Translations under genes and position numbers: made by a program | Notes under the pieces: generated by a model | Seen by the model: only the letters and a program-made list of their open reading frames with translations | The model's database searches: none | What the model was told of the DNA's origin: nothing | Shown: positions 56,894 to 64,000 of the stretch, in pieces | How the letters are laid out: every line of letters starts with the position of its first letter | Position numbering within the stretch: the first letter of the stretch is position 1 | From: Corynebacterium marinum DSM 44953 | GTDB lineage: Bacteria; Actinomycetota; Actinomycetes; Mycobacteriales; Mycobacteriaceae | Reading direction: 5' to 3' | Assembly (NCBI RefSeq): GCF_000835165.1 | Contig: NZ_CP007790.1 | Span: forward strand, 1,054,001-1,118,000 | Length of the DNA: 64,000 nt

Positions 56894-58375
56894 ATGAGGC
56901 GACTGGCTGCCGCAATTGCCATGACCACCACTCTCACACTGGTGGCGGGGTGCACAACCTCGGCAGGCGAGAACGGCGAGGAGGGACAGTCGCCCCTCCC
57001 TATGGACTCCTCCGAGGTCCTCGCGGACGCGGACACCGTCGGCCGCCTCTTCGAATCCGCCGACGTCGTCGTCGTCTCGGGCCCCGCGCCCGCCGAGCAG
57101 CGCCGCGCGGCGGAGATCGCCGTCGCCGCGGGCGCGCCGCTGCTTGCCGACGCCGCGCTCTACAGCGCCGAGGTCGACCGCCTCGGCGCCACGCGCATCA
57201 TCGCGGTGGGGGAGACCGGCCCCCTGCCCGAGGGCCCCGAGATCATCACCGCGCCCGCCGGCGAGAATCCCGAACCCGTCACGGTGGCGGACATCGCCGC
57301 ACTGGCGCCCGGGGAGACCGCGGGCCTCGAGGGGCTCGGGGGTGTCGAGCCGGCTGAGGCGGACTATGCGATGCCGCCGGTGCTGGTGACGCCGGAGACC
57401 TCGGTGGCCGCCGCCGCCACAGCGCGCGCCGCCGGTGCCGAACTGACCGTCCTCGACTACCCGGACCCGCGCCTGACCAGCGAATCCATGTCGCTGGTCA
57501 CCGAGCAGGACGTCCTGGCCCTCGGCGAGCAGTTCGGCGACCAGGCACGCTTCGACCGCGCCGTCGAACTCGCCGCCAACGGGGAGCTGCCCGGCGGCGG
57601 AGGCCTCGTCTTCCCCGGCCGCCGCATGATCGCGTTCTACGGCCACCCCTGGGGCGGGGACCTCGGAGTGATGGGCGAGCAGCCGCCGGCGGAGGCTGTC
57701 GCGCGCGTCGAGGAGCACATCAAGAACTACCAGGCGCTGGAGGAGCTGCCGGTCGTCCCGGCCTTCGAGATCATCGTCACCGTCGCCTCCGAGTTCCCCG
57801 GCGAAGACGGCAAGTACACCAACGTCGGCGACCCGGCCGAGTTCACCGGCTACATCGACGCGATCACCGAGGCCGGCGGCTACGCCTTCCTGGACCTCCA
57901 GCCCGGCCAGGCCAGCTTCCTGGAGCAGGCCAAGGTCTACGAGGAACTGCTCGCCCGGCCCAACGTGGGCCTGGCGCTGGACCCCGAGTGGAACCTGCAG
58001 GCCGGCGAGCAGCCGCTCCAGCGCGTCGGCCACGCCGAGGCCGCGGAGATCAACGAGGTCGCCGACTGGCTGGCCCAGCTCGTGCGCGACAACGACCTGC
58101 CGCAGAAGGGCCTGATCGTCCACCAGTTCCAGATGCAGATGCTGCGCGACCGCGAGCAGATCAACACCGACCACCCCGAGCTGGCCTTCATCCTCCACGC
58201 CGACGGCCACGGGGTCGCCGAGGAGAAGTTCGCCACCTGGGACGCGGTGCGCCAGGGGCTGGACGAGGACTGGTTCATGGCGTGGAAGAACTTCATCGAC
58301 GAGGACAAGCCCACCTTCACCCCGGAGCAGACCTACGGCATCGAACCCCGTCCCTGGTTCGTCTCCTACCAGTAG
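56894..58375 (+). CDS. Lipoprotein with cell-wall-binding-repeat-like N-terminal part
   Basis: 493 residues. The lipobox LVAGC (cysteine about 20) marks a lipoprotein. Residues about 45-120 resemble a cell-wall-binding type 2 repeat (SADVVVVSGPAPAEQRRAAEIAV ... LGATRIIAVG), with a second weaker unit to about 205. The C-terminal 270 residues look like an alpha/beta barrel (LVFPGRRMIAFYGHPWGG, VGLALDPEWNLQAGE, KGLIVHQFQMQMLRDRE), with conserved acids that suggest a hydrolase acting in the wall. The ATG at 56894 has AAGGGG upstream. Confidence 0.78.
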   Translation: MRRLAAAIAMTTTLTLVAGCTTSAGENGEEGQSPLPMDSSEVLADADTVGRLFESADVVVVSGPAPAEQRRAAEIAVAAGAPLLADAALYSAEVDRLGATRIIAVGETGPLPEGPEIITAPAGENPEPVTVADIAALAPGETAGLEGLGGVEPAEADYAMPPVLVTPETSVAAAATARAAGAELTVLDYPDPRLTSESMSLVTEQDVLALGEQFGDQARFDRAVELAANGELPGGGGLVFPGRRMIAFYGHPWGGDLGVMGEQPPAEAVARVEEHIKNYQALEELPVVPAFEIIVTVASEFPGEDGKYTNVGDPAEFTGYIDAITEAGGYAFLDLQPGQASFLEQAKVYEELLARPNVGLALDPEWNLQAGEQPLQRVGHAEAAEINEVADWLAQLVRDNDLPQKGLIVHQFQMQMLRDREQINTDHPELAFILHADGHGVAEEKFATWDAVRQGLDEDWFMAWKNFIDEDKPTFTPEQTYGIEPRPWFVSYQ

Positions 58376-58434
58376 GCCAGCCCCTTTCCGGCAAACCCCC
58401 GCCCGGCGGGCGGCGGGGACCTACGCTGGAGGCC

Positions 58435-60291
58435 ATGACGGTCGAACTCGACGAGGTCCGCGACTTCATCGCTGACATAGAGCCCTTCACCCGCCTCCCC
58501 GACGCGGAGCTGGATCAACTGCCCGCGCACATGACCATGGAGTACGTGCGCCGCGGTGAGACGATCATCCGGCACGGGGAGGGCAACGACAATCTCCGCA
58601 TCATCCGTTCCGGCGCGGTCGACGTCCTCGGCGAGGACGGGGTGCTCCTCGACCGGCGCGACGCGGGCCGCAGCTTCGGCTACTCCACGCTCGTGGGGGA
58701 GAACTCCTCCCGGTACACCATGGTGGCGGTGGAGGACAGCCTCCTGCTGATGCTTCCGCGGGAGGAGTTCCTGGCGCTGACCGAGCGCAACCCCGACATC
58801 CTGCGCTTCTTCTCCTCCCAGTCTCTCCGCATCAGGGCGGCTGCGGCGGAACTGCGCGAGGACCAGTCCACGGATGTCCTGCGGACCCGGCTGGGCGACT
58901 TCAAGATCGACAACCCCGTCTCCATTGCCCCGGAGGCGAGCATCCGGGAAGCCGCCGAGCTGATGGAGCAGCACCGGGTGTCCTCCCTGCTCATCACCGG
59001 CAACGGTGGGCTGTCGGGCATCGTCACGGACCGCGACCTGCGGGGGCGCGTCGTGGCCAAAGGCCTGGACAGCTCGCTGCCGGTCTCCGGGATCATGACC
59101 CCGAACCCGCGGACCGTCACCTCCGAGACCCTGGCCTTCGAGGCGATGATCATCATGGCGGAGATGCGCATCCACCACATCCCGATCGTCGACGAGGGGG
59201 AGCTGACGGGCATCGTCACCACCGCGGACGTCATGCGCCTGCTGCGGCACGACCCGATCTACCTCACCGCGGACCTGTCCCGGCGGAACTCCCCGGAGGA
59301 GCTGCGCAACGCCTATTCGCAGGCGTCCGAGGTGGCTGTGCGTTTCATCGAACGCGGCGCCTCCTCCGAGGAGACCTCCGGCATCATGACGATCGCAGCC
59401 GACGCCCTGGCCCGGCGCCTGCTCAAACTGGGCGAGGACCGGCTCGGCCCGCCCCCGGTGCCCTACACCTTCGTGGTCCTGGGTTCCCAGGGCCGGCGCG
59501 AGATGGGGCTGGCCTCCGACCAGGACAACGCGATGGTGCTGTCCGACGACTACGTCGAGGCGGAGCACGGCGAATACTTCGCCGAGTTGAGCTCCTACGT
59601 GTGCAACGGCCTGGACACCGCGGGCCAGGTCCTGTGCCCGGGGGACATGATGGCCTCCAACCCGCAGTGGCGGATGACGGTGTCCCAGTGGATCGACACC
59701 TTCCACGTATGGGTGACCGCGCCGGAGCCGGACGCGCTCCTGCACGCCCAGACCTTCTTCGACTTCCGCGGTATCTGGGGCGACATCGGGCTGGGGGACA
59801 CCGTGCACAACAACGCCGTGGGCATGGCCCGTGGAGCCCGCCGCATGCACGCGCACATGGCGGCGCTGGCCGCCCGGCGCGAGCCGCCCCTCGGGTTTTT
59901 CCGCGGGCTAGTCGTCGACCGCTCCGGTGAGTACGCCAACACCCTCAACGTGAAGAAGGGGGGCACGGCCGGCATCGTCCAGATGGCCCGGCTGTTCGCC
60001 CTGTCCAGCGGCGTGACGGCACTGGGCACCAGGCGCCGGCTTCTCGACGCCGCCGCCGCCGGCGGCGTGTCCGCCAAGGGCGCGCAGGATCTTGTCGACG
60101 CCTTCGACTATCTCAGCTCAATCACCCTGCGGCACCAGTCCCTCCAGCTGCGGGAGAACGTGACGCCGGACTACCAGATCGACCCGAACAGGCTGGGCAA
60201 GATGGACCGGGAGCACCTGCGCGACAGCTTCCAGATCATCAAGGACATGCAGAACGCTTTGGCGTCGAAGTATCCGGTGAGGAACATCTGA
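58435..60291 (+). CDS. cNMP-binding/CBS/DUF294 nucleotidyltransferase-like signalling protein
   Basis: 618 residues. Domains in order: cyclic-nucleotide-binding-like (about 15-130), paired CBS (about 150-270), a GlnD-like DUF294 nucleotidyltransferase (GSQGRREMGLASDQDNAMVL, about 350-370, holding the GS-x10-DxD metal site) and the DUF294 C-terminal helical domain (about 480-615). It probably senses a nucleotide and modifies a partner protein. The ATG at 58435 has TACGCT (58422-58427) 7 bases upstream and also GGAGG, so either start mode is possible. It overlaps the exonuclease gene by one base. Confidence 0.88.
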   Translation: MTVELDEVRDFIADIEPFTRLPDAELDQLPAHMTMEYVRRGETIIRHGEGNDNLRIIRSGAVDVLGEDGVLLDRRDAGRSFGYSTLVGENSSRYTMVAVEDSLLLMLPREEFLALTERNPDILRFFSSQSLRIRAAAAELREDQSTDVLRTRLGDFKIDNPVSIAPEASIREAAELMEQHRVSSLLITGNGGLSGIVTDRDLRGRVVAKGLDSSLPVSGIMTPNPRTVTSETLAFEAMIIMAEMRIHHIPIVDEGELTGIVTTADVMRLLRHDPIYLTADLSRRNSPEELRNAYSQASEVAVRFIERGASSEETSGIMTIAADALARRLLKLGEDRLGPPPVPYTFVVLGSQGRREMGLASDQDNAMVLSDDYVEAEHGEYFAELSSYVCNGLDTAGQVLCPGDMMASNPQWRMTVSQWIDTFHVWVTAPEPDALLHAQTFFDFRGIWGDIGLGDTVHNNAVGMARGARRMHAHMAALAARREPPLGFFRGLVVDRSGEYANTLNVKKGGTAGIVQMARLFALSSGVTALGTRRRLLDAAAAGGVSAKGAQDLVDAFDYLSSITLRHQSLQLRENVTPDYQIDPNRLGKMDREHLRDSFQIIKDMQNALASKYPVRNI

Positions 60292-60947
60292 TGTGGCCGT
60301 TCCGCAGCGATCCCGCGGTCAAGGCGACCGGCCCGCTCAAGGAGTTCTACGCCACCCGGCCGCCCGCGGACAACACCCCGCTCGACGAGCTCCCGCTGCT
60401 CGCCGTCGACGTGGAGACCACCGGCCTGAAACCCGGTAAGCACCAGCTGGTCTCGATCGGCTGGGTCCCGGTCGACGGCACCAGGATCGACCTGTCGGGC
60501 GCGGGCTACGTCGTGCTGCGCGGGGCGGAAGGTTTCACGGTGGGCTCATCCGCGACGATCCACCAGCTCACCGACGACCAGATCGCGGCGGGCATCGACC
60601 ACGCCGACGCGGTGGGGCAGCTGCTGCGGGCCCTGACCGGGCGGGTGCTGCTCGGCCACTTCGTCGCCATGGAGGAGGGCTTCCTCTCCCTCGCCTGCGA
60701 GCGGCTTTTCGACGCCCCCCTGAAGGTCCCCATGGTGGACACCTTCGCCATCGAACGCCGCCACATGGAGCGGATGGGCACCTACCCCCGGGGGGAGGAC
60801 CTGCGGCTCGCCCGCGTCCGCCAGCGTTACGGGTTGCCGGACTACCACAACCACAACGCGCTCACCGACGCGCTGGCGTGCGCGGAGCAGTACCTGGCGC
60901 ACCGTGCCACCCTGCCGATGTCCACGTTGAAGGACGTCATGGGGTGA
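60291..60947 (+). CDS. DnaQ-type 3'-5' exonuclease partner of the DUF294 protein
   Basis: 218 residues. LLAVDVETTGLKPGKHQLVSIG (Exo I), GHFVAMEEGFL (Exo II) and HNALTDALACAEQYL (Exo III) carry the DEDDh residues. The pairing of a cNMP/CBS/DUF294 protein with a DnaQ-like exonuclease is a recurring bacterial two-gene unit, but its job is not settled. The ATG overlaps the upstream stop (TGATG). Confidence 0.9.
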   Translation: MWPFRSDPAVKATGPLKEFYATRPPADNTPLDELPLLAVDVETTGLKPGKHQLVSIGWVPVDGTRIDLSGAGYVVLRGAEGFTVGSSATIHQLTDDQIAAGIDHADAVGQLLRALTGRVLLGHFVAMEEGFLSLACERLFDAPLKVPMVDTFAIERRHMERMGTYPRGEDLRLARVRQRYGLPDYHNHNALTDALACAEQYLAHRATLPMSTLKDVMG

Positions 60948-60977
60948 GCGGAAGGCGCGCATTGTAGAGTTGTCGCC

Positions 60978-61778
60978 ATGCGCTTTGGAAGAATTGCCCA
61001 CCCTGAGGGTTTCAGTTTCGTAGTCATCGACGGCCAGGACGACAAGGACCTCGTCGCCAAGGAGATCAAGGACACGCCGTACACCGAGCCGGAATTCACC
61101 GGCCGGGAGTGGCCGCTGGCCGACGTGAAGCTGCTGGCACCCACCCTGCCGAGCAAGGTCGTGGCCATCGGCCGCAACTACGCCGACCACGTCGCCGAGG
61201 TGTTCAAGGAGTCCGCGGAGCACCTGCCGCCGACCCTGTTCCTCAAGCCGCCGACCGCGGTCGTCGGCCCGGACGCCGCCATCCGGATCCCCGAGTTCGC
61301 CACCAAGGTCGAGTTCGAGGGCGAGCTCGCGGTGGTTGTGGGCCAGGTCGCCAAGAACGTCAAGGCCGCCGACTGGAAGTCCGTCGTCCGCGGCTTCACC
61401 ATCGTCAACGACGTCTCCTCCCGCGACCTGCAGTTCGCCGACGGCCAGTGGGCCCGCGCCAAGGGCATCGACACCTTCTGCCCGGTCGGCCCGTGGATCG
61501 AGACCGACATCGACGCCTTCGACCTGGACAACCTGTCGATCAAGGCCCACCTGACCCAGAACGGCGTCACGGAGACCAAGCAGGACTCCAACTCCAACCA
61601 GATGATCATGAAGATGGGCGAGATCATCGAATTCATCACCGCCTCCATGACCCTGCTCCCGGGAGACGTCATCTGCACCGGCTCCCCGGCCGGCACCGAG
61701 GCCATGAACCCGGGCGACGTCATCGAGATCGAGGTCGCCGGCCTGGGCACCCTCCGCAACCCGGTGGAGCGCGCCTGA
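60978..61778 (+). CDS. odx: Oxaloacetate decarboxylase, fumarylacetoacetase family
   Basis: 266 residues of the FAH fold. VVAIGRNYADHVAEV and PPTLFLKPPTAVVGP begin the domain, VEFEGELAVVVG and VNDVSSRDLQ carry the metal-binding acids, and CTGSPAGTEAMNPGDVIEIE closes it. The place between the DnaQ gene and the methyltransferase matches C. glutamicum cg1458, a cytosolic oxaloacetate decarboxylase (Odx), so I give that function; acylpyruvase activity is the alternative. The ATG at 60978 has TAGAGT (60965-60970) 7 bases upstream. Confidence 0.88.
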   Translation: MRFGRIAHPEGFSFVVIDGQDDKDLVAKEIKDTPYTEPEFTGREWPLADVKLLAPTLPSKVVAIGRNYADHVAEVFKESAEHLPPTLFLKPPTAVVGPDAAIRIPEFATKVEFEGELAVVVGQVAKNVKAADWKSVVRGFTIVNDVSSRDLQFADGQWARAKGIDTFCPVGPWIETDIDAFDLDNLSIKAHLTQNGVTETKQDSNSNQMIMKMGEIIEFITASMTLLPGDVICTGSPAGTEAMNPGDVIEIEVAGLGTLRNPVERA

Positions 61779-61780
61779 CC

Positions 61781-62371
61781 ATGCACCATGACCACGGCGG
61801 CCACCACGAAGATTTCGACGAGTTCTACGCGGGCGGCCCCCAGTGGTCGGGCAACCCGAACGAGGCCCTGGTCCACGAGGCGTCCGACCTGACGCCGGGC
61901 AGGGTCCTCGACATCGGCGCCGGCGAGGGGGCCGACGCCGTCTGGCTGGCCGAACACGGCTGGCAGGTCACCGCCCTCGAGCCGGTGGCCGCGGCCGTGG
62001 AACGGGGGCGTGAGCTGGCGGCACGGCGCGGCGTCGATAAGCAGATCACCTTCGAGGCCGCCACCCTGTCGGAGTTCCTGGCGGGCGCGGGCGGGCAGAG
62101 TTTCGACCTGATCTGCGCCTTCTATTTCCCCGCGCCCGTCCCGGACGGGGAGGTGCGCGCGCTGGCGGAGCTGCTCGCCCCGGGCGGCACGCTGCTGTGG
62201 GTCGACCACGACTGGGAGGGTCAGCGCCCCGGGCGGATGAACCCCGCCGCCATGGAGTCCCTCCTCGAGGGACTCACCGCCAGGTCCGAGCTGCGGCGCA
62301 GCATCCGCGACGTCTCGCACGGCGCCGGGGCGCACCACCACGAGGACCTCATCCTGCGCGCGGAGCGTTAG
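61781..62371 (+). CDS. Class I SAM-dependent methyltransferase
   Basis: 196 residues. VLDIGAGEGADAVWLAEHGW (about 43) is the SAM loop and LICAFYFPAPV the post-strand-4 motif. The N-terminus is histidine-rich (MHHDHGGHHED) and could bind metal. The overall shape resembles the TehB/thiopurine group. The ATG at 61781 is two bases after odx, so they share a transcript. It overlaps the convergent isochorismate synthase gene by four bases. Confidence 0.85.
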   Translation: MHHDHGGHHEDFDEFYAGGPQWSGNPNEALVHEASDLTPGRVLDIGAGEGADAVWLAEHGWQVTALEPVAAAVERGRELAARRGVDKQITFEAATLSEFLAGAGGQSFDLICAFYFPAPVPDGEVRALAELLAPGGTLLWVDHDWEGQRPGRMNPAAMESLLEGLTARSELRRSIRDVSHGAGAHHHEDLILRAER

Positions 62372-63480
62372 AGCCCGAGCGAACGCAGGATCGTGCGCAG
62401 CTTCGCGGTGGTCTCGGTGAGTTCCTCCGCAGGGTCCGAGTCGGCGACGATGCCGCCCCCGGCCCACGCCCGGGCGAAGCGGCCGTCGCCGGTCACCTCC
62501 GCGCAGCGGATCGCCACCATGTACTCCCCGTCGCCGGAATCATCGCACCAGCCGACGACACCGGCGTAGAAACCACGGTCGGCCTCGGCCGTCTCGATGA
62601 GTGCTTCCGCCGCGTCCGTGGGAGTGCCGCAGATCGCCGGGGTGGGGTGCGTGTGCACCGCCAGCTCCAGGGCGGTGACCGCCGGATCCTTCAGCGTGCC
62701 CACGATCGGCGTGGCGAGGTGCCACATTTCGTTGGTGCGGGTCACTTCGGGACGTTCGGGGATGGACAGATGGGCGCAGAAGGGGCCGAGCTTCTCCCGC
62801 AGGTGCTCGACGACGTAACGGTGCTCGTCGAGGTCCTTGGCGGAGTCGGCGAGCCGCCTCCCGACGTCCAGGTCGGCGTCCGGGTCCGCCTGCCGTGGCG
62901 CTGAACCCGCCAACGGATACGCCGTGACGGTCGAGCCCTGACGCTTGACCAGTACCTCGGGGGAGGAGCCGACGATCATGTCGCCCGGCCGGCCGGCGGG
63001 GCTGAGGTCCGCGATGAAACCGTCGCAGTTGTAGGAGTTGTCGATGAGCCGGGCGGCCACCAGCAGCGGATCCACCGCCGGGCTGAAAGCAATGTCCACC
63101 GCCCGGGCGAGGACGACTTTCTCCAGCTTCGAGGCACGGATCGTGCTCACGGCCGCTTCCACCCGGCGCAGGTGCTCCTCCGGTTCAGGATCCACTCCGA
63201 CGATCCTCGCATGCAGCACCGAGCCCGGGCCCTGCCGGTAATAGGAGTGGGGTTCGAGGGGCCCGTCCTCCCGGATGACGTGCTCCGGGACGGTCAGGGC
63301 GGCCGGAGCCGACCGGTCGAAGGGCAGGGCGCCGACAACGATGGGCACACGCCCGGAGCGGAGCGCCTCAATTGCCGCCCAGGGGTCGGTGAAAGTTTCC
63401 AGAGACCCCTGGGTGCGCACCGAGCCGTGCGCCCTGGACAGAAGAAAGTCCGGCGCGGTGACAGGTCGGTGGGCACACAT
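62368..63480 (-). CDS. Isochorismate synthase (EntC/MenF family)
   Basis: 370 residues of the chorismate-binding fold. KLEKVVLARAVDI (about 119), AYPLAGSAPR (about 195), VTRTNEMWHLATPIVG and the C-terminal HPTPAICGTPTDAAEALI ... DRGFYAGVVGW are the family blocks. It converts chorismate to isochorismate for menaquinone; a siderophore role is less likely as no siderophore synthesis genes are near. The ATG at 63480 has TAGACT (63494-63489) 8 bases upstream. Confidence 0.92.
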   Translation of the reverse strand: MCAHRPVTAPDFLLSRAHGSVRTQGSLETFTDPWAAIEALRSGRVPIVVGALPFDRSAPAALTVPEHVIREDGPLEPHSYYRQGPGSVLHARIVGVDPEPEEHLRRVEAAVSTIRASKLEKVVLARAVDIAFSPAVDPLLVAARLIDNSYNCDGFIADLSPAGRPGDMIVGSSPEVLVKRQGSTVTAYPLAGSAPRQADPDADLDVGRRLADSAKDLDEHRYVVEHLREKLGPFCAHLSIPERPEVTRTNEMWHLATPIVGTLKDPAVTALELAVHTHPTPAICGTPTDAAEALIETAEADRGFYAGVVGWCDDSGDGEYMVAIRCAEVTGDGRFARAWAGGGIVADSDPAEELTETTAKLRTILRSLGL

Positions 63481-63591
63481 GTCGAGACAGTCTAGTTCGT
63501 CGCGCAGGTGCCGTCATGCACCGCCCTGGGTTGAGTTTCAAACGGTGAAAAGCCGTGCTGGAGGGGGTCCGCGTTGTTATTGTTTCCTATC

Positions 63592-64000
63592 GTGAACCAA
63601 ACGAAGAGCCTCCGCCGCGTCCTGCCGGCCCTCGTGGTGATGTTCACCCTGATTCTGTCTCAGGGGACCCTGCAGCCGCCCCCGGCCGCCGCCCAGCCGT
63701 TCTCGTCCAGCTCCCTCCTGCCGGGCAGCAGCCGGGGCGTGGGCGGGCAGACCTTTCCGCTGGCGGTGGGGCAGCGGGACGTCCTGGTCTCCCTGCCGGA
63801 GAACTACGACCCGGCGCTGGCACGCCCGGTGCTGCTCGCCTTCGGCGGTTGGGGCGTCGCCCCCGAGGAGATGGCGGCAAGCACCGGCCTGCGCCCCGGC
63901 TCCGACGCGATCATCGCGTATGCGCGCGGCGTCGACAACGCCTGGGCCGGCGCGCCCTACGCGCGCACGAGCCTGGAACAGGACACCGCCTACGCCCGCG
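63592..64000 (+). CDS. Secreted esterase/PHB-depolymerase-like protein (partial, runs off the window)
   Basis: A frame open to the window end, 136 residues visible. A signal peptide (MNQTKSLRR, then LPALVVMFTLILS; Ala-rich cleavage site near 34) precedes a domain that looks like the start of an alpha/beta hydrolase of the LpqC/polyhydroxybutyrate-depolymerase group (DVLVSLPENYDPALARPVLLAFGGWGV). The catalytic serine lies beyond the window. GTG at 63592, with TATTGT (63578-63583) 8 bases upstream. Confidence 0.75.
   Translation, partial: MNQTKSLRRVLPALVVMFTLILSQGTLQPPPAAAQPFSSSSLLPGSSRGVGGQTFPLAVGQRDVLVSLPENYDPALARPVLLAFGGWGVAPEEMAASTGLRPGSDAIIAYARGVDNAWAGAPYARTSLEQDTAYAR

Noticed and set aside
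58396..58420. GC-rich hairpin between the lipoprotein and DUF294 genes as a terminator
   Set aside because: Short paired blocks of only G and C occur by chance in this GC content, and no T tail follows.

Overview
The window looks like the chromosome of a high-GC Corynebacterium. Several things point that way: glgE-glgB, etfBA followed by a cysteine desulfurase, mnmA, ligA, gatC-gatA with a distant gatB, divergent lysE/lysG, the ilvD-mscCG-ilvBNC-serA-leuB cluster with a corynebacterial-type ilv leader peptide, a DtxR-like iron box, an McbR-like sulfur box, and many start codons placed 6-8 bases after a TANNNT-type -10 hexamer, which implies leaderless mRNAs. The gene order matches what I recall of the C. 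glutamicum cg1380-cg1463 region. I cannot name the species. I saw no rRNA, tRNA, prophage or CRISPR array.

Layout. 1-5.4 kb: end of an unknown gene, then glgE-glgB (minus strand; trehalose-derived glycogen synthesis) and a divergent ABC ATPase. 5.4-10.5 kb: Nudix hydrolase, THUMP-like methyltransferase, etfB, etfA and cysteine desulfurase, tightly spaced on the plus strand. 10.5-12.7 kb: a secreted GH25 lysozyme, then a gene-poor, locally AT-richer stretch ending in a frameshifted IS256-type transposase tail. 12.7-14.9 kb: spermidine-synthase-like protein and an AAA ATPase with a winged-helix tail (minus strand). The ATPase start abuts an ordered array of six TAGA sites. 15-21 kb: mnmA, a MetE-like protein, a TDT-family transporter, a DnaQ-type exonuclease and ligA. 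21-31 kb: a small membrane protein, an ACT protein, gatC-gatA, an iron-regulated siderophore-interacting protein, an MFS exporter, pfkA, a Mug-type glycosylase, a PrpF-type isomerase and gatB. 31-37 kb: CPBP protease, aldo/keto reductase, lysE/lysG, glutathionyl-hydroquinone-reductase-like protein and a DoxX protein.

37-46 kb is the branched-chain amino acid region: GT87 glycosyltransferase, ilvD, PH-domain protein and mscCG (glutamate-exporting mechanosensitive channel) on the minus strand, then an attenuated ilvBNC operon. 46.5-49 kb is a sulfonate-type ABC operon with an McbR-like site over its promoter. A DUF262 protein, serA, and an operon of OsmC, acyl-CoA-dehydrogenase-fold monooxygenase and flavin reductase follow. 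The window ends with a membrane protein, leuB, a lipoprotein, a cNMP/CBS/nucleotidyltransferase signalling protein with an exonuclease, odx (oxaloacetate decarboxylase), a methyltransferase, isochorismate synthase and the start of a secreted esterase.

The most unusual structures are the 28-bp-period TAGA array in front of the AAA ATPase (14828-14901), the two adjacent 18-bp TetR-like sites before the OsmC operon, stop codons that double as the start of the next gene's -10 box, and long inverted repeats at 31241-31291 and 46424-46497.
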